A DNA stretch of 64,000 bases. It comes from Fimbriimonadaceae bacterium (GTDB lineage Bacteria > Armatimonadota > UBA10988). Under the pieces are notes generated by a model that ran no database searches, had not been told where the DNA came from, and was given only the letters and a program-made list of their open reading frames with translations. Positions 49,316 to 57,132 of this stretch are shown piece after piece. The stretch lies in the NCBI GenBank assembly GCA_020850355.1, contig JADZEX010000050.1:186001-250000 (forward strand), given 5' to 3'. Within the stretch, counting starts at the first letter, position 1. Each line of letters begins with the position of its first letter. A program made the position numbers and the translations under genes.

Positions 49316-50086
49316 TCACTCCCATCCGAAGAACGCGGCCGCGTTGGCGGTGGTCTGCGCCGCGGCAGCCGCTTCATCACAACCCCAGACCGTCGCCAGC
49401 GCGGCGTTGACCGCCACCAGATGGGCCGGCTCGCAGCGCTGCCCGCGGTACGGCTGCGGAGCCAGGAACGGGCAGTCGGTTTCGAGCAGCAGCCGGTCCC
49501 GCGGGACCAGCCGCACCACCTCGCGCGCGTCCTCGGCCCGCGGGTAGGTCAACGGCCCGTCGGTACCGACGTAGCAGCCGGCGTCGACGAACCTCGCCAC
49601 GGTCTGCGGCCGGGTCGTGTAGCAGTGCAGCACGACCCGCGTAGCGAATCCGTTCCCAGCGCGGAGGGCTGCATAAACGTCATCATGCGCCTCGCGGCAG
49701 TGCACCACCAGCGGCAAGCCCAGCTCGACCGCCAACTGCTGCTGCGCGGTGAACGCGGCGAGCTGCGCCGGGCGTGGGCAACGGTCGCGGAACCAGTCCA
49801 GACCGCACTCCCCAATCGCCACCACCCCAGGCCGCTGGGCCAGTTCGCGGAGCGCGGTGAGGGCGGCGGCATCGAGGCTGGCGGCCTCGTGCGGATGGAC
49901 CCCCACGGCGGCCCAGACGGTGCCAGGCCAGGCTGCCGCCAGCTCGACGGCCAAGGCCGAACTGGCGAGGTCGCAGCCGATCACGACCAGCCGGCCGACG
50001 CCGGCCGCGACGGCGCGCTGCACCACTGCGGCGCGGTCGGCGGCGTAGGCCTCAAACTGCAGATGGGTGTGGGTGTCGACCAGCAT
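49316..50086 (-). CDS. tatD: TatD-family metal-dependent DNase
   Basis: 256 aa. Metal site motifs: DTHTHLQF at the N-terminus, AVGVHPHEA, AIGECGLDWFRD, VVHCREAHDD, VLHCYTT and LLLETDCPFLAPQPYRG. A cytosolic Mg-dependent 3'-5' exonuclease/D-aminoacyl hydrolase-like enzyme with roles in DNA repair and degradation. Length and motifs are normal. The ATG at 50086 lies six bases after a strong -10, so the message is probably leaderless. It is followed at once by the secreted HExxH gene. Confidence 0.93.
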   Translation of the reverse strand: MLVDTHTHLQFEAYAADRAAVVQRAVAAGVGRLVVIGCDLASSALAVELAAAWPGTVWAAVGVHPHEAASLDAAALTALRELAQRPGVVAIGECGLDWFRDRCPRPAQLAAFTAQQQLAVELGLPLVVHCREAHDDVYAALRAGNGFATRVVLHCYTTRPQTVARFVDAGCYVGTDGPLTYPRAEDAREVVRLVPRDRLLLETDCPFLAPQPYRGQRCEPAHLVAVNAALATVWGCDEAAAAAQTTANAAAFFGWE

Positions 50087-50092
50087 GGCGGC

Positions 50093-50120
50093 AGTATACC
50101 CACCGCCCGGTAGCGCGCAA
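50093..50120 (-). promoter_or_regulatory. tatD promoter (leaderless)
   Basis: Minus-strand TTGCGC (50120-50115), a 16-base spacer, TATACT (50098-50093), then six bases to the ATG. Transcription is expected to start at or next to that ATG. No Shine-Dalgarno sequence is present. Confidence 0.6.
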
Positions 50121-50125
50121 GCTGC

Positions 50126-50869
50126 CTAGCCTTCGCGCCGTGGCGCCAGGATCCGGCGGTCGCCGACCGGCTCGTCGTGCTCGATGTGCCCGTCGCGGAA
50201 GCGCACGATGCGGCGGCAGTGGCGGGCGATGTCCTCTTCGTGGGTGACCATCGCAATCGTCACGCCCTGGTCGTTGAGTTGCTGCAGCAGCCCCATGATC
50301 TCCTCGCTGGTGCGGGTGTCGAGGTTGCCGGTCGGCTCGTCGGCCAAGATGATCGCCGCGTTGTTGACCAGCGCCCGGGCGACCGCCACGCGCTGCTGCT
50401 GCCCGCCTGACATCTCGTTGGGCTTGTGGTGCGCGCGGTCGCTCAAGCCGACCAGCGCCAACGCCGCGCTGGCGCGGCGGAGCTGCTCGTCATGGGCGAC
50501 GCCAGCATACTTCAACGGCACGGTCACATTCTGCAGCGCGGTGGTCCGCGGCAGCAGGTTGTAGCTCTGAAAGACGAACCCAATCTTGCGGTTGCGGACC
50601 CGCGCCAGAGCATCGTCCTCGAAGGTCGCGACGTCCTCGCCGTCCAGGAAGTACTGCCCGTCGGTCGGGCGGTCGAGACAGCCGAGGATGTTCATCAGGG
50701 TCGACTTGCCCGACCCCGACGGCCCCATCACGCTGACAAACTCGCCGCGCTGCACGGTCAGGTCGATCCCGCCGAGGGCCGCCACGCGTTCGGCCCCGGT
50801 GTCGTAAATCTTGCTGATGCCGCGCAGCTCCAGCGTGGCCCGGGCCGCGGTGACAGGGCTCTCACTCAT
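50126..50869 (-). CDS. ABC exporter ATPase (MacB/LolD type)
   Basis: 247 aa. Walker A GPSGSGKST, Q-loop FVFQSYNLLP, signature MSGGQQQRVAVARAL, Walker B IILADEPTGNLD and H-switch MVTHEED. The wording is typical of the LolD/MacB/YknY group, in which the ATPase powers a periplasmic-facing mechanotransmission permease. Its start overlaps the permease stop (50862-50869). It is the last gene of the exporter operon; tatD begins 40 bases later with its own promoter. Confidence 0.95.
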   Translation of the reverse strand: MSESPVTAARATLELRGISKIYDTGAERVAALGGIDLTVQRGEFVSVMGPSGSGKSTLMNILGCLDRPTDGQYFLDGEDVATFEDDALARVRNRKIGFVFQSYNLLPRTTALQNVTVPLKYAGVAHDEQLRRASAALALVGLSDRAHHKPNEMSGGQQQRVAVARALVNNAAIILADEPTGNLDTRTSEEIMGLLQQLNDQGVTIAMVTHEEDIARHCRRIVRFRDGHIEHDEPVGDRRILAPRREG

Positions 50870-52070
50870 AGCGCAACGCCTGAATCGGGTCGAGCTTGCC
50901 GGCCTGGCTGGCCGGGTAGTAACCGAAGAAGATGCCGATGCCGGCCGCGCAGCCGAAGGCCAGCAGCACCGAACTGGTCGAGACGTAGGCGTTCAGCCCG
51001 AAGCTCTTGACGAGGTTCGCCAACCAGACGCCGAGAGCGACCCCCAGCCCGCCGCCGAAGACGCTCAGGACCACGCTTTCGGTCAGGAACTGCAACTGGA
51101 TGTCCCGCCGCCGCGCGCCGAGCGCCTTGCGGATGCCGATCTCGCGGGTCCGCTCGGTGACCGTCACCAGCATGATGTTCATGATGCCGATGCCGCCGAC
51201 GACCAGCGAGATGCTGGCGATGCCGGCCAGCAGGAGGGTGAAGATCCGCGAGCTCTCCTGCACGGTATTGAGAATGTCCTGCTGGCTGGCGAAGCTGAAG
51301 TCGTCGGGCTCGCCCGGCCGCAGGCGGTGCTGCCGCCGCAGCCACTTGCGGAGCGCCGCTTCGGCCGCGGCGTTGTCGACGCCCTCGCGCGCGGTGACCG
51401 CAATCAGCCGCACGTAGCGCGAGTTGTCGAGCCGCTGGCGGTAGGTGCTCAGCGGCATCACGATCACCTCGTCCTCGCGCCCGTAGCCGCCGCGTTCGGT
51501 CAGCACGCCGAGCACCGTGAAGGGGATGCTCTTGATCTTGATGCGCTTGCCGACCGCCCAGCCACCGTTCGGGAAGAGCCGTTCCCAGACGGCGTAACCC
51601 AGCACGCAGACCCGCCGGCGACCCTCTTCATCGAGACGTGTGAAGAACTTGCCCTGCTCGAACTTGGCACTCCGCACGAAGTTGTAATCGGGCAGCGTGC
51701 CGACGATCCGGAAGTCGCCGTTCAGTGAGCCGTACTTGACCTGCGCGTTGCGGTTGAGCTCCGGTGCGACGCCGGCCACCTCGGGCACTTCGGCGCGGAT
51801 CCGCATCGCTTCGGACACGGGCAGCGTCTCGGCCGAGCCGAAGGCGCGCCAGATCTGCCCGCGTTCGGCCTGGCCCGGCGCCACGAACAGCAGGTTGCTG
51901 CCGAGCTTCGCGATGTTGGCCTGAATATCGCGCTGCGCGCCGGTGCCGAGGGCGACCATCGCGATCACCGCCGCCACGCCGATCACCACGCCGAGCGTGG
52001 TCAGCACCGACCGCATCGTGTTGGCCGCCAACGCCGTTAGCGCGATCCGCAACCCTTCGACGAGGTTCAT
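50862..52070 (-). CDS. MacB-like ABC permease
   Basis: 402 aa with the four-helix MacB layout: an N-terminal helix (AANTMRSVLTTLGVVIGVAA), a large periplasmic core domain (about 40-270), then three C-terminal helices (LLLAGIASISLVVGGIGIMN, RTREIGIRKALGARRRDI, VLLAFGCAAGIGIFFGYYPA). RTREIGIRKALGARR is the coupling-helix signature. It works with the downstream ATPase and the upstream adaptor and TolC proteins to expel a substrate such as a macrolide, peptide or lipid. The substrate is unknown. Confidence 0.95.
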   Translation of the reverse strand: MNLVEGLRIALTALAANTMRSVLTTLGVVIGVAAVIAMVALGTGAQRDIQANIAKLGSNLLFVAPGQAERGQIWRAFGSAETLPVSEAMRIRAEVPEVAGVAPELNRNAQVKYGSLNGDFRIVGTLPDYNFVRSAKFEQGKFFTRLDEEGRRRVCVLGYAVWERLFPNGGWAVGKRIKIKSIPFTVLGVLTERGGYGREDEVIVMPLSTYRQRLDNSRYVRLIAVTAREGVDNAAAEAALRKWLRRQHRLRPGEPDDFSFASQQDILNTVQESSRIFTLLLAGIASISLVVGGIGIMNIMLVTVTERTREIGIRKALGARRRDIQLQFLTESVVLSVFGGGLGVALGVWLANLVKSFGLNAYVSTSSVLLAFGCAAGIGIFFGYYPASQAGKLDPIQALRYE

Positions 52071-52082
52071 GGGGTTCTCCGG

Positions 52083-54377
52083 CTACCGCGAGCGCGGCAT
52101 GCCTTTCATCCCGCCCTGTCCGGTCATGCCCTTCATGCCGCGCATCACCGACTTGTTGAAGTCCTTCTGTTTGTCGCCCTTGCCGCCACCGTCACCCTCA
52201 TCGCTCGGCGCCGCGGCGATCACCACCTCGTCGGCCTCGCTCAAACCGTCGGTGACCTCGATCTGGTCGGTCGACTGGATCCCGGTCTTGACTTCCACCT
52301 CGGTCGGGGTCTCGCCGCGCATCACCTCGACCACGAAGCCCTTGGGACCTTCCTTGACCGCCTCGGCGGGCACCAGCAGGACATCTTTGCGGACCGCCGT
52401 GAGGATCTCGATCTCGGCGGTCATCCCCGGCCGCAGCAGCGTCTTGGACGGCGCCACGGCCAGCTCGACGGTGAACAGCGTGACGTCCGACTCGACTTTG
52501 CCCTGCGGGTAGACCTTCCGCACGGTCGCCGCGAACTTGGCCTCGGGGAAGGCCTCCACCGTCAGCTCCGCCGCCTGCCCCGTGGCGACGTCGGCGACAT
52601 CGCTCTCATCGACCTCGGCCAGGCAGTAGAGCTGGGTGACGTCGGCCAGGGTGACGATCTTGGTGCCCTCGGAAATCGATGAGCGGCCGGAGGTGATGAT
52701 GGTGCCTTCTTCGACGAACCGCTCGATCACCACGCCGTTGCGGGGGGCCCGGATGATGGTGTCGGCGTACTGCTCCTGCGCGTTCCGCAGCTCGGCGCTG
52801 CGGCGGGCGATGGCGGCCTGTGAACCGCGTACCGCGCTGCGTCGCTCGGCCACCTGCAGCGGCAGCACCGCCGCCTGCAGCAGCGCCGCCTCGGCCTGCT
52901 TCAACTGCGCCCGGGCGGCCTCCACATCGTCCTGTCGGAGAGCCACCTGCCGACGGTTGGCTTCGGCCTGCGACCTGGCCGCGCGGGCCTGCTCGCGGGC
53001 CGCGGCGGCCTCTTCTTCGTCGCGCTGCCGCAGGTCACCGGTGGCGGTCCGCGCCTGCGCCGCCCGCGTGCTGGACTCGGCGCGCGCCAAGGCGGATCGA
53101 GCGGCTGCCAGCTCCTGCTGGCGCAAGTCGACCTGCTTGGCCTGGGCCTTGGCAGCCTCAAGGTCGGCGTCGGCCTGCGCCAGCGTCGCCTGCGCCGCAG
53201 TGACGTCGTAGCCGGCGGTGCCCGCTTCACGCTCGCTGCTGCGGGCCCGCTGCAGGGCCGCCTCGGACTGTGCGACCGCCGACCTGGCTTCGTTCAGATC
53301 GGCCTGCTGCGAGGTCTGCAGCGACTCCCAGTTGCGCCGGGCGACCTCGAAGCGGCCCTCGGCGGCGGCCAGGTCAACCTGTTTGGTCTCGACCGCCTGC
53401 TGTGCCACGAAGCCCTTTTCGAGCAGCTCCTGTTGCCGCTTGAGGTCGCTCTGGGCATTGCGCAGGGTGACTTTGGCGGCTTCATAGTCGCCCTGGGCCT
53501 GGGCGGCGCCCGCCGGCAGGGTGGTGGCCTGCAACCGCGTCAGCCGCTCGCGCGCGCTGACCAGCGCCGCCTCGGCCTCGCGGACCTGCGCGCCGGCGGT
53601 CACCGGGCGAGTCTCCGCTTGCAGCTTGGCCGACTGCAAGCGCGCTTCGGCCGCGGCGCGGGCTTCCTTGGCGCGGGTCAGGCCGGTCTCGTAGGTGCGT
53701 TGTTGCAGCTCCAGGCTGGATTGCGCCTGGCCGACCCGCGAGGCGGCCTCGGCCTGCGCCTGCTGCGCCCCCACCAGGTCGGTGCCGCTGACCGTGGTGT
53801 CGATCTGGCGGGTCGTGCCGGCCTTCGAGAGCCGCGCCCCGGCGGCGGCGTACGAGGCCTGCGCCGAGACCACCTCGGCGGCGGTGGTGCTGCGGGCCAG
53901 GGCGTAGTTCTGCTCGGCCTGCCGCAGCCGTGCTCGCGCCAGCTTGACGGCTTCAATCGCATCCTGGTAGCGGGCCGGCGCGGTGCTGGCCTCGTAGGCG
54001 GCTGAGGCGCTGGCCTGCGCCACATTGGCTCGCGCGGCGTCGAGGTCGGCGGCGGCGGTGCGCACCGCGGTCTGACTGTCCTCGGGGTCGATCATCGCAA
54101 TCAGGTCGCCCGCCTTGACGGCGTCGCCGACGTCCACCAGCAGCGACATGACCTCACCGCCGGCGTTGGCCTTGACCTCCACCTTGGTCTCGGGTTCGAT
54201 ACTGCCGGTGGCGACCACGGTGGCGCGGATCTCGCCGCGCGTCACCTTGGCGGTTTCGGGCTTGGCAGCCTCGCCACCCGCGCCTTCCGCGTCGCCCCGG
54301 CTGCGGCCGAAGAAGTACCAGACCACAGCGACCGCCAGCAGAGTGCCGATCGCGGCATTACGTCGGGCCTTGGTCAT
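52083..54377 (-). CDS. MacA-like periplasmic adaptor with greatly extended coiled coil
   Basis: 764 aa, against about 370-450 for usual MacA/HlyD adaptors. One N-terminal membrane anchor (AIGTLLAVAVVWYFFGRSRG), then the lipoyl half GSIEPETKVEVKANAGGEVM. A very long Ala/Gln/Arg/Glu helical region (about 90-555) follows with repeated RAAEARLQSAK-like heptads. The second lipoyl half, DTIIRAPRNGVVIERFVEEG, and beta-barrel and membrane-proximal domains come next. The C-terminus is a short Gly/Lys/Met-rich tail. It overlaps tolC as ATGA. The lengthened hairpin could span an unusually wide periplasm or contact TolC in a different way. Confidence 0.85.
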   Translation of the reverse strand: MTKARRNAAIGTLLAVAVVWYFFGRSRGDAEGAGGEAAKPETAKVTRGEIRATVVATGSIEPETKVEVKANAGGEVMSLLVDVGDAVKAGDLIAMIDPEDSQTAVRTAAADLDAARANVAQASASAAYEASTAPARYQDAIEAVKLARARLRQAEQNYALARSTTAAEVVSAQASYAAAGARLSKAGTTRQIDTTVSGTDLVGAQQAQAEAASRVGQAQSSLELQQRTYETGLTRAKEARAAAEARLQSAKLQAETRPVTAGAQVREAEAALVSARERLTRLQATTLPAGAAQAQGDYEAAKVTLRNAQSDLKRQQELLEKGFVAQQAVETKQVDLAAAEGRFEVARRNWESLQTSQQADLNEARSAVAQSEAALQRARSSEREAGTAGYDVTAAQATLAQADADLEAAKAQAKQVDLRQQELAAARSALARAESSTRAAQARTATGDLRQRDEEEAAAAREQARAARSQAEANRRQVALRQDDVEAARAQLKQAEAALLQAAVLPLQVAERRSAVRGSQAAIARRSAELRNAQEQYADTIIRAPRNGVVIERFVEEGTIITSGRSSISEGTKIVTLADVTQLYCLAEVDESDVADVATGQAAELTVEAFPEAKFAATVRKVYPQGKVESDVTLFTVELAVAPSKTLLRPGMTAEIEILTAVRKDVLLVPAEAVKEGPKGFVVEVMRGETPTEVEVKTGIQSTDQIEVTDGLSEADEVVIAAAPSDEGDGGGKGDKQKDFNKSVMRGMKGMTGQGGMKGMPRSR

Positions 54378-55735
54378 CGACTCTCTCCCTGGTTGGCGGT
54401 TGGCAGCGGCAGGCGCCCGACGGCGACCCGCAGGTTGATGCTGGCGAGGTCGCGATCGACCTTGGCCTGAATGCGATTCGATTCGGCGCGGCTGTACTCG
54501 GTCCGGCTGGCGGCCAGCTCCAACAAGCTGGCGACGCCCAGGCGGTAGCTCTCTTCGGTCTGGCTGAGCGTCGCGGCGGCCAGCCGGGCGGCGGCCTCGG
54601 CGGCCACCAGGCGCTCGCTGGCGGTGGTCCAGGAGAGATGCGCCTGCTCGACTTCCAGCGAGGCGGTCTCGAGCTGCTGCTGGAACTGCTCGCCAGCCCG
54701 CAGGTAGGCTGCCTCGGCGGCGGTCTCCGCGGCTTCGCCGGCCTGGCCGTCAAACAGCGGAATGGTCACCGCCGCGGTGATCTGGTACTCGCTGGTGACG
54801 TCGCGGCTGGACTCGAAGAACTTCTGGTAGTTGGCATTGACGTTGACGGTCGCCCAGCGGCGCAGCCGCGCCGCCGTCAAGGCGTGCTGGCGGGCCCGGC
54901 TGGTGGCCTGCGCGGCGGCAATCTGCGGGCGGTCGGCGCGGGCCGCGACCAGTGCCTCGGCGAGCGACTCCTCGACGGCCGGGACCAGCCAGGCATCGCT
55001 CACATCGAGTGGCGTGCCGGGCGGCAGCAACAGGTCGTAACGCAGTTTGCTGAGCGCCGTGCGGCGGTCGCCGCCGGCGCTGCTCAGCTCGACCTGCGAG
55101 TTGGCCACCGCCACCTCGGCGCGGGTCACGTCGAGCCGCGCGCCGCTGCCTTGCGCCGCGCGCGCCCGCGCCAATTCCAGCTCCCGCCGCGACTGCGCCA
55201 GGACCTGTTCCGCGAGGCGCTCCAGCGAGCCGGTGCGGAGCACCTCGTAGAAGTCGGCGGCGATCCGTTTGGCCGCGGTAAGCTGCGCCTCCAGCTCGCG
55301 CTGCTCGGCGGCGCGGGCCTCCTGCCGGGTGCGGTAGATGCCGTAGAGCGCCTGCGCCGTGTCGAAGATCATCTGCTCGACCCGCACGCTGACGTTGTGG
55401 CTGATGCTGGCCCCGGCGGCGCCGCTGGCGAACCCGGCGCTGGCGGAGTCGAAGGTCGAGTAGTTGCCGAGCAGGTCGATGCTCGGCTGGTAGGCCGCGT
55501 AAGCCTGCGTCTCGGCCGCCCGCGCGGTGACCGCGTCGAGCTGGCCGATGCGCACCGCGCGGTCGCGCGCCAGGCCCAGCTTCAGGGCATCCGGCAGTGT
55601 CAACACCAGCGGCGCCGGCGCGGCGGTGACCGGCCCCTCGGCGCCAACGCTGATCGCAGACGGCAGCGCCGCGGCGGTCGGCGGCAAGGGCCCCAGCACC
55701 GGCGCGAGCAGGCAGCACCACGTCACCCAGCCCAT
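54374..55735 (-). CDS. TolC-family outer-membrane efflux protein
   Basis: About 453 aa from the ATG at 55735 (GGGAGG site, signal peptide ending near AAA). Two OEP repeats of alternating helix and strand: LPDALKLGLARDRAVRIGQL and a second half with RARQHALTAARLRRWATVNV. Typical endings such as ARAAQGSGARLDVTRAEVAV and SYRLGVASLLELAASRTEYS are present. It forms the outer-membrane and periplasmic tunnel of the exporter. Its presence shows that the organism has a diderm envelope. Confidence 0.93.
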   Translation of the reverse strand: MGWVTWCCLLAPVLGPLPPTAAALPSAISVGAEGPVTAAPAPLVLTLPDALKLGLARDRAVRIGQLDAVTARAAETQAYAAYQPSIDLLGNYSTFDSASAGFASGAAGASISHNVSVRVEQMIFDTAQALYGIYRTRQEARAAEQRELEAQLTAAKRIAADFYEVLRTGSLERLAEQVLAQSRRELELARARAAQGSGARLDVTRAEVAVANSQVELSSAGGDRRTALSKLRYDLLLPPGTPLDVSDAWLVPAVEESLAEALVAARADRPQIAAAQATSRARQHALTAARLRRWATVNVNANYQKFFESSRDVTSEYQITAAVTIPLFDGQAGEAAETAAEAAYLRAGEQFQQQLETASLEVEQAHLSWTTASERLVAAEAAARLAAATLSQTEESYRLGVASLLELAASRTEYSRAESNRIQAKVDRDLASINLRVAVGRLPLPTANQGESR

Positions 55736-55757
55736 CGCACCCTCCCGGTCACTGCCA

Positions 55758-56219
55758 TCAGAGACACTCCGCGGCCGGCTCCAGCCGCAACATCGCCTGC
55801 AGACGTCCCGCCAGGTGGCCCAACGCCGCCCGCTCGGCCTCGTCCAGCTCGGCCAACAGCTCGGCGAAGTGGTCGTGGACGACCTCGAAGTGCGCCGCCA
55901 GAACCGCGGCACCGCCGGCGGTCAGCCGGACCACCACCCGCCGGCGATCGGCGGCATCACCCTCGCGGACCACCAGCCCGCGGCTCGCCAGGGCGTCTAC
56001 CAGATGCGAGACCGACGGCGGCGTCAGGTCGAGCCGCTCGGCCAAGGCCGACATGCTCAACTCACCCTTGCGCTTGAGCGTCATCAGCAGCTTGAACTGC
56101 GGCATTGACAAGCCCGACTCGACCCGCCGCAGCCGATGCAAATGCCGCATCGCCGCGATCACCAGATCGAGCAGTTGCCGCGCTGCGTCGTCCGCCGCTG
56201 CCTCACTCAACCGTTGCAC
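55758..56219 (-). CDS. MarR-family regulator of the exporter operon
   Basis: About 153 aa from a GTG at 56219; a TTG at 56210, three codons on, has GAGGTG seven bases upstream and may be the true start. The winged HTH is LSMSALAERLDLTPPSVSHL with VREGDAADRRRVVVRLTAGG as the wing. N- and C-terminal helices give the dimer interface. MarR proteins are usually repressors released by phenolic or toxic ligands. As first gene of the marR-tolC-macA-macB-ATPase operon it most likely autoregulates the pump. An ATTCGAAT palindrome (56229-56236) lies upstream. Confidence 0.88.
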   Translation of the reverse strand: MQRLSEAAADDAARQLLDLVIAAMRHLHRLRRVESGLSMPQFKLLMTLKRKGELSMSALAERLDLTPPSVSHLVDALASRGLVVREGDAADRRRVVVRLTAGGAAVLAAHFEVVHDHFAELLAELDEAERAALGHLAGRLQAMLRLEPAAECL

Positions 56220-56348
56220 CTCGCAACCATTCGAATATCTAAAGACTGCCACGACAGGGAGGTGGTTGTCAAGACCGAATCGCGGGCGGGCGGGGTTGGT
56301 AGCAGGTGTCGGCGAGCGGCCTGCCGAAACGCCTGCCGGGAGCCGCTG

Positions 56349-57089
56349 ATGACGACTCACGAGCGCTATCTGTTCGACCTGCGCGGGTACATCACGATCC
56401 CGCAGGCCCTCGACGCGACGCAACTGGCGACGCTCAACGCGGCGGTTGACCAGCGTTTCGCCGCGGAGCCGGCCGACCTGACCACGAAGCGCTGGGGCGG
56501 GCTGCTGGACTGGGGGCCGACCTTCCGCGCGCTGCTCGACAACCCGCCGGTGGTGCCCTACCTGGAGGCCCTGCTGGGCGATCGCTTCCGGCTCGACCAC
56601 GACTACCTGGACGTGATCCGCCGCGGGCTGGGGCCGATTGGCGCCACCCTGCACGGCGGCGCGACGCCTTTCGATCCGGCACAGTACTACCGCTTCGCCG
56701 ATGGCCGAAGCTACAACGGACTCTGCGTCGTGGCCTACAACCTGCGCGATGTGCCGCCCGGCGACGGCGGCTTCGGGTGCGTCCCGGGCAGCCACAAGTC
56801 GAACTACCCGTACCCTGCCGAGTGGCGCGATCTGGAGCAGGCGCAGCCGTTCGTCGAACGTGTCACCGGACCGGCGGGCACGGCGGTGCTGTTCACCGAG
56901 GCGCTGACCCACGGCACGCTGCCCTGGACCGGCGCCGACGAGCGGCGGACGCTCTTCATGAAGTACAGCCCGCATCCCCTGAGCTGGTCGGCGCGCTACT
57001 ACGACGCGACGCGCTGGCCCGACCTCAGCGAGCGGCAGCGCGCGATCCTGGAACCGCCGAACGCCCGCTACGGCAGCCGCCCCCGCTGA
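56349..57089 (+). CDS. Phytanoyl-CoA dioxygenase (PhyH) family protein
   Basis: About 246 aa from the ATG at 56349 (GGGAG seven bases upstream). The pattern LFDLRGYITIPQAL, then the VAYNLRDVPPGDGGFGCVPG segment, and THGTLPWTGADERRTLFMKY matches PhyH-type Fe(II)/2-oxoglutarate oxygenases. The last His and Arg fit the distal iron ligand and the oxoglutarate contact. The proximal HxD is not obvious (LHGGATPFD is the best candidate), so activity is uncertain. Cytosolic; divergent from marR. Substrate unknown; such proteins are abundant in Armatimonadota and Planctomycetes. Confidence 0.8.
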   Translation: MTTHERYLFDLRGYITIPQALDATQLATLNAAVDQRFAAEPADLTTKRWGGLLDWGPTFRALLDNPPVVPYLEALLGDRFRLDHDYLDVIRRGLGPIGATLHGGATPFDPAQYYRFADGRSYNGLCVVAYNLRDVPPGDGGFGCVPGSHKSNYPYPAEWRDLEQAQPFVERVTGPAGTAVLFTEALTHGTLPWTGADERRTLFMKYSPHPLSWSARYYDATRWPDLSERQRAILEPPNARYGSRPR

Positions 57090-57096
57090 CGGTGGC

Positions 57097-57112
57097 TGTT
57101 TCACGTGAAACA
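57097..57112. other. parS site 2 (ParB-binding centromere)
   Basis: A second perfect TGTTTCACGTGAAACA, here extended by a flanking C/G pair to an 18-bp palindrome (57096-57113). It lies in the 43-base gap between the dioxygenase and glycosidase-like genes, about 37.9 kb from the first site. Confidence 0.9.
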
Positions 57113-57132
57113 GCGGCATGTGGGAGACAACG

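Noticed and set aside
56244-56272. A perfect TTGACA (minus strand, 56272-56267) as the marR promoter
   Set aside because: No -10 hexamer lies at 16-19 bases; the nearest AT-rich element is about 25 bases away.
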